Shown piece after piece: positions 12,401 to 23,700 of a DNA stretch of 64,000 nucleotides. Positions within the stretch are counted from its first letter, which is position 1. Every line of letters starts with the position of its first letter. The translations under genes were made by a program, and so were the position numbers. The DNA lies in the NCBI RefSeq assembly GCF_030463565.1, contig NC_134644.1, positions 155,746,191-155,810,190 of the forward strand. Reading direction: 5' to 3'. The notes beneath the pieces are model-generated. The model was not told the DNA's origin and made no database searches. It saw nothing but the letters and a program-made list of their open reading frames with translations. This stretch comes from Pelecanus crispus (taxonomy: Eukaryota > Chordata > Aves > Pelecaniformes > Pelecanidae).

Positions 12401-15400
12401 AGGTTCAGTTCTCACCTATGCTTGCAGCCACTCAAATCCATAATTTCGGTATCTCAGAAGAGTATTCTCACCTTCTAGCCATACATTTTCTAGGTAGAGG
12501 TACTACTGATTTCTCAGTTGTTCCTTGAAGAAGTATAGCACTTTACTAAGTACTTACACAATCACTCTAGTCTAGCTCCAGTGTTTCTAGGCATCACATC
12601 CCTCCTAGCTGGGTTCAGCTTTCAAAGGTGCAGAAATTATTCTTCCATTTCTTTTACTATCCCTTCCCTACAAAAAAGGTTAATCTGCCATTTCTTTAAA
12701 AGTAAAGTGAAAAAAAAAAAAAAAAAAATTGATGTTACATTTTTTCCTAACTCATTTCTGCCCCTGACAGCAGAGCCAGGCAGCTGTTGGGATCCCAGCT
12801 TTCCTATGGGTCTGCACAGTGCTAGAGAGATGCTCTCCTTGTGACTGTGATCACCCCTGCTTGGTGAAAGAGGAGGTGCTGCCTGCAGCCTCGAATTTTC
12901 TCATCTCTTCTGATCTCACACTCCTCTTGCCACACAAAGCGGGTAAGGAGTGCATGAAGTTTTGTCTGATCTGAGAGTGCAGGAGTCAGAGAGAAGCTTC
13001 ACTGGGAGGTAGCTTTCCGCTGCCAGATCCACAGCAAGAGAGCAGAGTTGTTGTGAGTGCCATCCCTAAACACTGAGATTTTTCAGGACTACCTAGGTAT
13101 GTGCAGGGATAGTCTTTGTATATGGTACTTACAGGGTTCATCTTACATTTAGCAGCTGTGGTTAAGGATGTGTTTAGAAGCACGTTGACAAAACTCTCTT
13201 CTGCTACACACCTCTAGTGCTCAGAAATAGGGCTTCAGATCTGCAAGTGTATGTTTCTATTTTGATTCATTAGGGCTACATTTTGGCTTAGCAGCAGCAT
13301 CTCCTCTGACAGAAGATCGAAACAGTGACTTTCTACATTTAAATTATACAGATTTGATTTAGTGTTCTGGGCCTAAGTGGGCAGCAACTCTGAACTACCA
13401 AAGAAGCAAGCACAGCAATGGTAATGCTGGTCTGGATGGATGAAGTAGATTAAGTATGTTGCTGCTTTTTTTTGCAACTGGTACTGTGGTTCTAGTAGGA
13501 AGATGATGGCTCACTTCCAGATTAGGAGACTAGATTTTCGTATCATTAATTCACTTCTAGCTAACATGAAATTACTAAACTCTTAATGGCACTCAATATT
13601 GTGATATAAACTGTGGTAATATTTTAATGAATTTAAGAATAAATAAACACAAAAGTTTAGACCATCCCTGAAAGTTAATATACCTGAAGTTAACAGTTAT
13701 ACAAGTGTCTGAAATATCTGGTTTCAATTTGATAGAAAGAGCCTTAGAACTCAGTTTCATGGATTCATTCTGTAACAGTAAAATGCGATAAACTGGAAAC
13801 TTTATAACTAGAATCAACATACTTTTGGATCACTGTTTTGTTATTCAGCACAAAAGTGCCTTGATGACTTCAAATCCTTTTCTTATTTTCAAAATACAAT
13901 TAGAGAGAAATGCATTCACATTAGAGCTACCATCAAAAGTGGCTAGCAACCTTTCTTGAAAAAAAAAAAACCCAAACAAAACAACCCATCAAAACCCCCT
14001 GAACCCTGCAAAAAGAGTAATGAAGCAAAACAAACTCATTGACAGACTGAATCATTATAATCTTCCTTTCAACCGCATCAGTATAGGCATAATTTAGGGT
14101 AGGTGAGTAAGATTAAGATACTTCCCAAACCACTATGATTACGCTCAGTAGCATTAAAGCTACTCCCTGCCATTGGCAGGCAGGTTCACGGCCCTTCAGT
14201 GGGAACAAAAACATTCTGCTGCTGCGAGCACACTGTAATGCCTGATGGAGTAGGGCCAGTTCACAAAGAGGGTGGAGATGGCTCTCCAAAAAAGAGAAGC
14301 ATCAACCTATTCCTACTCCATGGCAGGAAGTCCTGGAAGGGTATGTTGAATGCCATGTAAGAATGACCACCACCATCTTCAGAACAGGCTAATATTGCAG
14401 GACAGAGACTGTGATTTACTATCAGGATCTGAGTTTTCAAAGCTCCAAGTGTTGTCTGAACATTTCTCCTGTCAAATTCAGTGCCCTATTCAGCACTGAT
14501 TTAAGTGGAAACATAATTAAATCACTTTGAAAATGCCATGCACTGGACAACATGATGGCATGGAGAGGGTGTGGTAGGAGTGGCTTTTACTCTTTCATAT
14601 ATCCAGGCATGCACGTGTCATGAAGTAGTAATAAAAATGGGGTAAACACAAGGGGAAACACAACACCTTCCAATCATTTCCAGCTTCCTCTGATAAATTC
14701 CCACTGGAAAATGTTACCTTTTACGCCTTCCCTTCACTACTCAGAAAGAGTGAATAAAAATGTTCTCAGAAATGCATTTCACCTTCCACCCTACCCCTGC
14801 TTGCTGTTCACCCATCTGTCTATTGACCTGTCAGAAATGCTTGGTCACCAAGGGCCCCACACCAATGGGGGAATGCTGACTGAACCTGACACGGCTACTC
14901 TGAGCTGCACCTAGGTCCATTCAGTAAACAGCCCCCAGCAGTGCTCCACATATCACAGAGATATCAACGTGTTCAACAGGGCCAGAGAGCCCCTCAACCC
15001 ACTGCCCGGTATGATTCAGTTTTAACAGTTTTCTTGAAACATTCTCTATCCTGGTTGTTTTCAGGATCTATGAAGTAGACAAAATCATGATATACTTCTT
15101 TGCATACAGTTCTTAACAAAACAAATTGTGACAGGTAATATAAGCTGTCATTAATGGGCTTTTGATAATACAAAAAGCATGGGTCAATGATCTCTGCTTC
15201 TTCTCTTGCTTCATTCCTAACCAAATCAACTCAAATATATGTTTGCAAATTTATGACATTGTGAATGACTGGTGGATGATTTACAGTACGCAACTCTGGG
15301 GCCTGTTTTTGTAAATATTCTGTGCAAACAATATACACTGGGTTTATGAAGAACTAACTTTTATTGAAGAATGCCCCTGCCACTCAATTATCAATGTCCA

Positions 15401-15547
15401 AAAGTAAGATTTTCACAAGCCACTACTGCTAACATTAGATTGGGTAAAAAGGTTAGGCAGAAATGCACACAAAATGGGGGACTGTGCCCAGGAACAACTG
15501 TTGTAGGCAGCAAAACCGAGAAGGACCACTGCCATGGCCGAAAGTAC
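9485..15547 (-). other. KCNV1: KCNV1 intron 2
   Basis: A 6.06 kb phase-1 intron with donor gtactt at 15547 and acceptor tttcag ending at 9485. It holds A-rich tracts near 11618-11640, 12710-12728 (19 A) and 13959-13970, each followed by C/A-rich sequence, and a possible very old CR1 relic near 10040-10260. No young LINE or LTR copy and no further coding exon are visible. Confidence 0.85.
10040..10260 (-). repeat. Possible ancient CR1 relic in KCNV1 intron 2
   Basis: Wording such as ACAGTATTCTAGCAGCAGCTG resembles the minus-strand form of a CR1 ORF2 segment (CACAGTACTCCAGCTG type). The match is patchy, so this is tentative. Confidence 0.3.
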
Positions 15548-16074
15548 CTGTTGAATGTCTTCCCAGCTTCAGCATCCGCAGGGCTCTGAGCAGTCTCAGC
15601 ACTTGGACAATGCGCCCCACGTTCTCCAGTTCTTGGGAGCTCTCCCCACCACACAGGCTCTCCACCAGCAGGGTGATGTAGAAAGGTAAAATAGCAAGGA
15701 GGTCTATGATGTTTGCCACACTCCTTAGGAAGCGACACCGATCCCGTGCACACAGGAACCTCAGAACAAACTCCACAGTGAACCACGCAATGCACAGGTA
15801 CTCTAGGGCATCCAGTAGTGGTGGTGCCAGCCAGCTTAGCTCGACCGAAATCAAAGCCATGTTGGCAATGGACACAACAACAAAAGCCATGGACAGAGTG
15901 CCGAAAGTCCTGGCTGCTGCAGAGGAGCCAGGCTTTTCCAAAACTTCCCAAAGTTTCTGTCTGACACTGGGACAGAGGCTACCAGAAAAGTCTTCTTCCT
16001 CATCTTGGGCATCCAGTTCTTCTGCATCTTTCTTGATGTCTAAGGCTTCACTCAGCTCCTTCCTCCTGAAGTAC
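15548..16074 (-). CDS. KCNV1: KCNV1 coding exon 2: linker, S1-S4 voltage sensor
   Basis: Encodes residues 155-329, with split codons at each edge. It starts with YFRRKELSEALD after the T1 domain, followed by an acidic linker rich in Glu and Asp (about 168-184). The membrane segments are S1 about 210-231, S2 about 240-262, S3 about 273-295 and S4 about 307-326. S4 has basic residues at Arg308, Arg314, Arg317, Arg320, Lys323 and Arg326, spaced mostly every third position, as in Kv voltage sensors. The acceptor is ggcag|G at 16075/16074, but a 13-base G tract (minus sense) sits just upstream where pyrimidines are expected. The donor is ACAG|gtactt, which matches the GTRAGT consensus poorly after GT. 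At 527 nt the exon is not a multiple of three, so skipping it would shift the frame. Confidence 0.94.
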
Positions 16075-17884
16075 CTGCCCAGAATCCACCCCCCCCCCCC
16101 CAAAGAGATTTTTAATACCAATATGCATATGGGGTTTTCTTTTTTATCCTCTACCACGTGAGGTATAAGAATACACATTAAAGTATACCTTACGTGAGCT
16201 CAGAAAACCCTGATGTCAAGCATATGGATGATGATTTTATTAATTGAGACCCTGCAGCATGCTTCCATTGACCTGATATTTCTATTCCCTCATTTCATAT
16301 CAGTGACAGTTTGTATGTGCAGAGTAATTTCATTCTGATAGCACGCTATTTATATGGATCATGTTGACTACAGTAGGATTTGCTGCATGACTAACATGCA
16401 TTCTTGTAAGCAATCCTGGCACAACCAGACTCTCTGTTTCTAAATTGTCCTCAATTTTATTAATTATATTGCATTTTTATTACATTGGTGTGTACCGGCA
16501 ATACTAAAAGGGAAGGCATAATAAAAGCCATGCAGTTCATGGATGAGGTTCTGATCAATACACACCAAAATGACAAGTTATCTTACTTTCTTTTATTTTA
16601 TGAGTCCTCACACAACAAAGTGCACAAGCATCTGTGCTGAGTAAAACCTACAGATTGTAAATGCATAGTTGAGTATTTTGTTAGAGGAAGAGCGTATTTA
16701 TAGAACAATTTCATGAAACAAAAACATTCCTAAAGTACACACAAAAACCCCTCTTTTCTTTCATATATTTATTTCTTGACTGCTGCAAATCTCAAGCCTT
16801 AGACAAAGGGGCTATGCAGTTTTGCCTTCATTTGATACACAGTTACTCCTGCATATGTCAGAGGTCTGTAGCTCCTCGTACCACCAAAAAAGTAGGAGCT
16901 TTCCGTTACACCTAGCAGGGAAGGAAGGAAGGGATGAAAACTGGGATCCAACTCTCTCAGCTGCAGAACCAGACCATGCTAGGGTAGGATAACTTTAGTA
17001 TCCTTTTGGGGTGAGGGCTTCTTTGTTTCTTTCTAGTAATTTTGCTTTGGATAAATAGCAGTTGTACTCTTTAGACAATTAATTTCTTCCACACTAACAA
17101 ACCAACCAGTAACACTAAAAATAGTGGCCAAAAAATAAGATTAACTGCAAACAGAATTAACAGAAATGTCCTGGGGGTGGTGCAGTCGAAACCCACCTCG
17201 TTCCTAAGCTGCCTGTTACAATTTGTCTCCAGTGAGCCATGTTCCCGCTGTTGCTGCCCCCTCCCTGTAAGCTGCTACATCCATGTGCCATGCTTCCCAT
17301 CACAGCTCCTCCTGGAGCCATGCCACCCACACTCAGCCTGGCAGGTGACCACCCCCCCTTCTGCCTCTCCAGCTTGGATCTGGAAATCCTCCAGAATGAA
17401 AAGTGTGGGGTTGGGAGGCTCCAAACCCTCCCAGCACCACGTCTGACTCCACATCCAATCTCTCTAACTAGGATAACCCCAAACTGGATGACTGAAAGGA
17501 CATCTCTCCCGTCACAAGCTTTTTCATGTCTGGCATTGTCCCTTTCAAACATTTTGAGCTTCCAGGGCCAGTCTGAAGCCGGTACAGGACAACACAGGTC
17601 CTGCTCCTGTTAGGGTTCCACTGTCTTGACTCCCTGCCAACCTGTCCTTCAGGAAAGGTCAACAGTGACCTCACCCAACACATCTCCTCCCATTTGCTAC
17701 ACCCATACACCTCTAGAGTAGGATTGAGGGCTGAACTCATGCAGCTTTGAGCACACTTTTCTCAATGCTCTGCTACCTCGCCTATCCCCACTGCTGGATC
17801 TCCCACCTGAGCGTCCCTGCGCTCAAGTCAATACTGAGCTCACCCAGCCCACAATCCTGCGTGACACATCTTCCCACAACTCAC
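16075..17884 (-). other. KCNV1: KCNV1 intron 1
   Basis: A 1.81 kb phase-2 intron with donor gtgagt at 17884 and acceptor gggcag ending at 16075. The part nearest exon 1 (about 17160-17880) is GC-richer and holds several open frames on both strands with no recognisable domain. The rest is AT-rich. I see no transposon, RNA gene or extra Kv-like exon in it. Confidence 0.85.
16089..16101. repeat. C13 homopolymer beside the KCNV1 exon 2 acceptor
   Basis: Thirteen C on the plus strand, read as G13 in the KCNV1 transcript, starting 14 nt upstream of the exon 2 AG. It occupies the place of the polypyrimidine tract. The next pyrimidine-rich stretch upstream is short (ctcttt). Homopolymer length could be a sequencing or assembly artefact. 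Confidence 0.9.
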
Positions 17885-18345
17885 CGGTCTCTGCAGCAGG
17901 AATCAATGCTGAGCTCATCCAAGCCCCAGTACTGGATCTCTTGCAGGAAGGAGAGTGCACAAAGCTGCTCCATCACATGCAACCTCCCTGTCTGGTAGTA
18001 ATTCAGGATGTAGTGAAACGCCTGTGAGCTCCGGTCAAAGAAATATTCATTCTCCATGAGGTTGGCATCATCACAAAGTTCAAGGAGGCCAGACGCCACA
18101 TCCCGGGCAGCGGAGACCACTACGGCCAGTTTGCCGAGACGGGTGTCAGGGTAGCAAGACAAAGTTTGCTGGGACATCACAAAGCGGCTGCCTCCTACAT
18201 TGATAGTAAAGCAGTCCAAGGAGGGAATGACCTTCTGGAGCAGGGGCCCCTGCTCTTCCTCACTGGAGAAAACACTGGAGTCCAGGGAGCCCAGGGATGT
18301 GCTACTCCTTGGTTCCTCCAGGGATGCTTGGGAAGAAAGAGACAT
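17885..18345 (-). CDS. KCNV1: KCNV1 coding exon 1: N-terminus and T1 tetramerisation domain
   Basis: Encodes residues 1-153 plus two bases of codon 154. After a Ser/Glu-rich leader containing SLDSSVF, the T1 (BTB-like) domain spans about residues 45-151 and carries NVGGSRF (49-55), the RLGKLAVV block and FFDRSSQAF. A zinc-site pattern H-x5-C-x20-CC is present at His123, Cys129, Cys150 and Cys151, as in the Kv2-4 type T1 interface that sets which subunits can assemble. The donor is the consensus CG|gtgagt. I chose the ATG at 18345-18343 because it gives 20 residues before LDSSVF, the same as my recollection of mammalian Kv8.1. An in-frame ATG seven codons upstream (18366-18364) has A at -3 and may be the true start; a third lies at 18417. 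The reading frame is unbroken. Confidence 0.94.
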
Positions 18346-18441
18346 GCAGCAGGGAGGCGACTTCATCCTGTAGCTGCCAGCAGCAGCCCACACTCTCCTG
18401 GATCGAAAACACCACAAAGCTGCAGAGAAGACTGCCCCGCC

Positions 18442-18462
18442 GGGGGGGGGGGGGGGGGGGGG
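18442..18462. repeat. G21 homopolymer upstream of KCNV1 exon 1
   Basis: Twenty-one consecutive G followed by C and more G runs (GGG, GGCTGGG). The run lies 97 bp or more upstream of the chosen ATG, at the inner edge of the CpG island. It is C21 in the sense of KCNV1. The plus strand could form a G-quadruplex. The exact length is doubtful, as homopolymers of this size are error-prone. Confidence 0.85.
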
Positions 18463-18769
18463 CGGGTGGCTGGGCCAGGCTAGGAATGCATCACTCTGCT
18501 TTGGCTACCGTCCCAGGGACACCTCACGGTCCCCGCTTCCTCCGAGCGACGCCTCCATCCGAGACGGAGGTCAGGCGGGGTGCTGAGCAGCCCAACACTG
18601 CCTGCACCTGTGAGGACACAGAAGGGACAACGGTGCCTGAGGCGGCTTCGCCTCCCGCCGCGTCCGCGCCGGCAGCCGTCGGGCAGCGCCCGGCACCGCC
18701 TGCCCGCGACGGCCGCTCCGCCTCAGCGCCCATCTCCGGCCGCTGGGTCGGGGGTGGAGGCAACCAAGC

Positions 18770-18794
18770 AGGACAGGACAGGACAGGACAGGAC
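18770..18794. repeat. (GGACA)5 microsatellite in the CpG island
   Basis: Five tandem GGACA units, the last one altered, ending in GGACGG. It lies within the island upstream of KCNV1. Confidence 0.85.
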
Positions 18795-19072
18795 GGAACG
18801 CCGGCTTCAGCCGCTCTGCGGGCAGCCAGGGGCCGCCCCGACAGCGTCCCGAGGGGCCGCGCCGCTGCCCGGCCGCGCCCCGCGCCCGCCCCGGCCCCAC
18901 AGCTCCGTCCTCGGCCGCGGGGCACCCACCCCCGCTCGCCCCGCGATCGCACTTCGCCCGAGGCCGCTGCCGAAGTTGCGTCCGCCGCCCCCCGCCGGGG
19001 CAGCCGCTGCGGACCGGGCGCCTCTGCGCGGATCCTCCCCGCCGGCCAGCCCGGCCGCCCCCCCGCCCCGCC

Positions 19073-19096
19073 CCGCCTCGCCTCGCCTCGCCTCAC
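19073..19096. repeat. (CGCCT)n short array
   Basis: Four to five CGCCT units in tandem within the CpG island. It is one of several pentamer arrays around this promoter. Confidence 0.7.
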
Positions 19097-19751
19097 CTGC
19101 CCGCCGCCCGGCTGTGCCGCCCGCGGCTGGGCACCGGCTGCCGCCGTCCCCTCGCACGCAGCCTCCTCCCGCTGCCCCGGCTCCAAACTTCTGGGCAGCG
19201 CCGGCGCGCCGCCATGGCGGCTCATGGGCTGCGGGGGGGCTGCGCGGACGCGGGGCGGGCCGGGCCGGGCCACCGCCCCCGCCCCGCCCCGCCCCGCCCC
19301 GGCCCGGGCCCCGCTGGACGCCGGCGGCGGCGGGCGCGATGGCGGGGGCGATGCCGGGGGCAGGGGCGCGGGGCCGGGCGGGGCGGGCGGGGCGGGGCCG
19401 CTGCCTGCCGGCCGGCTGCACTCCCGCGCTCCGGGGGCTCCCTCCAGCTACAGACCAGACCTGCGAACTGCGCCAGGCAAGTTCGCAGAGTGATTTTGAA
19501 GCCACCCCCCCTTTAATATACGTAAACACGTTTCTAAGTAGGTAATGTACCCCCACTTATGCTGCTCCCACGACCACAAGTCTGAAGTCACTCACGTAAA
19601 ACAGTCATTGTAAAGGCCGGCCGATGTACGTGAGAGAGCCTATTTTAACTTAGCTGCAGTCAGCCTGTTTTCTAAAATACTCCAGAATATCTCTGGCACC
19701 ATCCTGGGCTGACTTTGTAGCACCTCGGTAAAACAATACAAGAGTTAGGTT

Positions 19752-19899
19752 CCCTCTCCTCTCCTCTCCTCTCCTCTCCTCTCCTCTCCTCTCCTCTCCT
19801 CTCCTCTCCTCTCCTCTCCTCTCCTCTCCTCTCCTCTCCTCTCCTCTCCTCTCCTCTCCTCTCCTCTCCTCTCCTCTCCTCTCCTCTCCTCTCCTCTCC
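19752..19899. repeat. (CTCCT)n pentanucleotide satellite, about 29 perfect units
   Basis: An uninterrupted run of CTCCT units about 148 bp long, pure pyrimidine on the plus strand and pure purine on the minus strand. It lies about 1.4 kb upstream of the KCNV1 start codon and 270 bp beyond the CpG island. Homopurine-homopyrimidine mirror tracts of this kind can form triplex (H-DNA). Its purity suggests recent expansion. Confidence 0.97.
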
Positions 19900-20424
19900 G
19901 AAACAGCTTTTTCCCGACAAATTTAAAATATTCACTTTTGCAAATCTGCGTTTTCTGCCACCTCTTACTCCTCATCAGGGCGGGCGGCTGCCTGCGTTGC
20001 GGTGGAGCCTGCCAGGAGGGGAAATTCTGTAGCATGCAAAACGTGGCTTTATGCGTTGTGCCACCAGTGTTGTGTGTTGTACCACTGGCTTTTGATCCTC
20101 CATCACTTCTTGCATACAACTGCCTCCGTTTATGTACCTTTCTCGCATTTATTTCACAGAAGTCTCATAATGGTTCATCTTTTGGATACCGGTTATCTTC
20201 TGTATTTTATGTGAATATTAGCTGAACATTTACCGTATTGCAGTGTTGCAACAGCCGCAGCAATCTCTCTGCTCAGCACTTGCTGGCGTAGAAATCTGCT
20301 CCAGGTGACTGTTGGCAAAAGTGTTCACCAATCGGAGAGAACAGTCAGGGTGGGCTTTGGAATTCACGGCCCAAGAAGAAAAGGTAGGGTGGGATAGCTA
20401 TGGTGGAGGGAAATGGGCGTTATA
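19900..20424. other. Non-coding DNA upstream of KCNV1
   Basis: Mixed-composition sequence beyond the pentamer satellite. No gene or clear repeat was recognised. Confidence 0.6.
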
Positions 20425-20706
20425 ATACTCTTGAGATATGTAAAAGGCTGCTTGCAAAGATGAAGGGTATACTCTGTTCTCCTTTGCTGCGTTGGACAGG
20501 TGTAAAAGTAACAGGGTTGAATGACTGGAAGGACATATAGGGTAGGCATTATGAAGGTTTTGGTGAAGCAGTGGGGGAGGTCATCTGGGATGTTGGTCTC
20601 TGTCACTGGTCATTGAAGAACTGACTGGACAAGGATCTGTCGGGAATAGCGGCAGGCTGGAAGGGTTAGACGACATCCTGAGGCCCCTTCCGGCTCTACA
20701 AGCCTG
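20425..20706 (+). mobile_element. Older CR1-type LINE, 3' fragment
   Basis: The order of short blocks (GTAAAAGGCTGC, then TGGACAAGGATCTGTCGGGAAT, then GACATCCTGAGGCCCCTTCC before the end) follows the 3' end of the older CR1 subfamilies shared by birds and turtles. The terminal repeat is decayed. It is the repeat nearest to the KCNV1 promoter on the upstream side. Confidence 0.72.
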
Positions 20707-23700
20707 TACTTCAAGTGTGTCATAAAGAAAGATAATTACTTATTTGCATAGACGTTCTACTTTTTATTGTTTAAAACAATCACATTAAAAAATAATTGAA
20801 GTGAATAATCACAAAAATGTGAATTCATTTTCCATTGAAATTATCAGCAACTGCTTTTATGAAGCCAACTTTCAGGTAGAGCCCATCTTTAGTCCTGGGT
20901 TGCCATTCAGGAATGCAGTCCCTCTGATGGATAGCTCTTAAGCCAGCACTTAATTAAAAGTCATAATTAAAAAAATTCATTAAGACCATCAGTAAGACCA
21001 ATTCATTAAGACCATCAATGAGAAGTAGGTACCTGAGAACAGCAAGATGCCTTACTGAGTGTAACAGACTGATAATTGTTCAGTCATAAAACTACTCACC
21101 CAACCTCTTTTCAGACTCCTCTTTCCAGTAGTCATTCTTTCCGTCAGCCAGAAAGACTTTTTCAGGCATATTTTCTCTGTTAGAAGGGAGATCTGAAAAC
21201 ACTACCCTCCCATTACCATGATTCAAAAGACAGGTATTTCCTCTGTTATTCCAGATACATTGGTGTTTCTAAGAACCTGACTAAAAGTTTTGATTTTGTC
21301 TAGTCAAGGTGAATATCCAATTCACAGCTTCATTAAAACTGTAGATCACTTGTTCTGAAAATACTCTGATGTATCATTTTCAGTGCACGTATAAGACTTT
21401 GAGAGGCTAGGTTCAATTTTCTGTTTACCTGTGTCCTTTGTGGAATAACAACTGTATACAGGTATATTTATGTCACTTCAAAGTTAATTTTTTGTCTGAT
21501 TATCAAGTGTTCAAACTAGAGTGTTTTCTTCAAAGCGCTCATTTCTCACTGCAGGAAAGCAGCATCACCAACAAACTTCCATCGTGTCTATAACTTCCAT
21601 AATGTCAATTCACATCACTACAATTAGGCAGGAGATCTGGGCATGATGTAGATATAGTACCTTACTTCTGAGTTCTGGATCTCTACTAGTTGTAAATTTA
21701 GATTTCCATTAAAAAAAGAACTAGAAAACTGTTCAGAAAATTATTGTCAAATGTACCAATAAAATACAGCTAGAACATTTCAAGGAAATGAGAAAAATGT
21801 TTTAGGAGTAGAAAGGCTCAGAAATAGAGGATTTCTTTTTCTACCACTAGAGACACAAGAAACAGGGACTACTGGTGCATTTTTTCATTTTCTGGGGAAC
21901 TCTTAAAGGATCAGCTATTCATTGTTCATTGTACATGAGGAACCAAAGCAACAGCTTTCATAATTTTATCATTCCCTTGGCAAACCCGCTCAGGCAACCA
22001 TATTCTTATGCCACTGGAATAGTGGCAAATCTAATATAACAGTACAATGAGAGAGTCATTTGGTCTTACTCACTCTGCCAGTGACGTGCTGCTGCTGAAG
22101 TGAACCACGGACATTTCCAAGGTGGTTTGGTGCATGGAATTTGTGACATTGGGTAGAACCATGTCTGTGTGTTTCAGAGATGTGGTTCAGACCGAAGGGG
22201 TTATACAGTACTGCTTTGTCGTGTCAGGAGTATCTGTAACAACTGAATGGTAGTGACATCTGTCTGAACTACTGTCTTTACCAATGCTCCAGCTGATATT
22301 TCCCTAGTGTGATGCCACTGACTGAAAAAACAGATTTCATTATTTCAAGAGACGTACAGAAAAATTTTTGCTGGAATGCTGAAATATGAGTTGCAAGCCA
22401 GTATGTCTGTAGTGGGAGTTGAAAATTTGCTTCAGCAGAAAGCCAGCTGTTACAAAAATCTCTTTTATAATATATTTTCCTGATCTTCTGTACTCCTCGT
22501 TGAAAGCTATGATTTCTATGGCAATTGTGTAGTCACTTTTTCCAGCCAGAATATTGTGATATACAGGAAAAAAACAGGATGTGCAGGTCCCAAAATACAG
22601 TAGTGCTTCACAATCAACTGATTATAAGTTACTGGGATTTCTGACACATTATATTTCCAAATTTTTAAAGGGTTTTGATCTCATATATTAGTCTGTATTT
22701 GGAACATAAAATCAGAGTGGCTCTCCTGGACCTTATGTGGTAGAAGAGAGGGAAAAGGTTAGGAAAATAGTATGATAGGTAGGACATATCTAGAGAAAAC
22801 TTTCTGCAGGAACATCTTCATAGTTTCCAGCAGCACAGGGACTTAAAGAGCCAGAGGTTACATGGAGCCTAACAAGTTTAATAATGTTTCATGATGCTGC
22901 AAATTAATTTCTGAACTAATTTCTGTTTCAATGTCGATAACGCTTTGTGCAAGGTTCTCCACAATTTATCTGTGCACTGGGTGAAAGATACGTACAGTTC
23001 TGTTAAACCTTCCTTTGTTCTGGTGCTGTGACTGCTGAATAATGGGGTCCTGCTCAAGTTGCCAGCACCATTCATGGTGTTTCTGACATCTGCCATACAG
23101 TAGTTTCTATGGAAGTAGTCAGTTTCAATAATATATCTTTAAGTTTTTCATATGCATCCAAGCTTTGTGAGTAATACATCATATCAAGGGTTAAAATTAA
23201 TGAATTTTGGAAGTTCCAGTATTTCACCATTTGTCTGTTGCAAATTTTGGACTCAGTGCAAGCCATTGAGCCCTGAGCTCCATTGCATTCAGCACCAGAC
23301 ATAATCCGTATCATAAACTCAATTCCCTTGACATAGACCAAGAGTCATTTCCTTAAAATGACGGTGGTACTGGCTAGATCCTGTGCTGAATCTTCCCCTT
23401 TGGTTAGTGTGAAGCAGTGCTCTTAGGGAGCAGTTGTAGTGCCTTTACAATCTAGTTATCTGAAGCCTGTCCTTTCATACAGTCTGGGAGCTGCTGTAAT
23501 CTCACTTTTGCAATAACAGGTGAGAAAATATGAAACCTAGAAATTGTCTAGACAAGTCTCTGCTGTTTCCTTTGGCAAGTGACATAAAAGCTTATTAGAA
23601 CAGCTTTATTCCCTCCAGGGATATTGTGCTTTTCTTGTGGAAATGGTCCAGCCGAAACCAGCCAGATCTCACTTTCTTTGAGCTAGCTGCACAGAACAGG

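Larger units (their letters stand above)
8973..18345 (-). other. KCNV1: KCNV1 gene locus (coding span, three exons)
   Basis: The three minus-strand coding exons 18345-17885, 16074-15548 and 9484-8973 total 1500 nt, which is 499 codons plus a stop. Mammalian KCNV1 is, as I recall it, about 500 residues. Intron phases agree at both junctions: exon 1 ends with CG and exon 2 supplies G (Arg154); exon 2 ends with G and exon 3 supplies GC (Gly330). The product is Kv8.1, a plasma-membrane or ER subunit that forms no working channel alone but co-assembles with Kv2-type subunits and changes or suppresses their current, mainly in neurons. The identification rests on the T1 domain, the six membrane segments, the TVGYGD filter and the C-terminal DDFWF end, all in the order expected for Kv8.1. 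UTR ends cannot be fixed from sequence alone. Confidence 0.96.
18430..19480. promoter_or_regulatory. KCNV1: CpG island at the KCNV1 5' end (promoter and probable 5' UTR)
   Basis: About 1 kb of very GC-rich, CpG-dense DNA begins about 85 bp upstream of the exon 1 ATG, in sharp contrast to the AT-rich flanks. It has many GC-box-like CCGCCCCGCCCC strings (for example around 19270-19300) and BssHII/AscI-type GGCGCGCC at 19201-19210. No clear TATA box is seen, which fits a CpG-island promoter. The transcription start cannot be placed from sequence. Long open frames occur in it on both strands simply because stop codons are rare at this base composition. Confidence 0.85.

Noticed and set aside
15391..15951. 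Overlapping 186-residue minus-strand frame and plus-strand frames over KCNV1 exon 2
   Set aside because: Shadows of the true exon in other frames.
18297..19556. Long open frames on both strands in the GC-rich block (up to 398 residues)
   Set aside because: They are Pro/Arg/Ala/Gly-rich in every frame, overlap one another on both strands and reflect lack of stop codons in a CpG island; no domain is present.
19672..20119. Minus-strand frames with repeated GEERR residues
   Set aside because: They are translations of the (CTCCT)n satellite, which has no stop in those frames.
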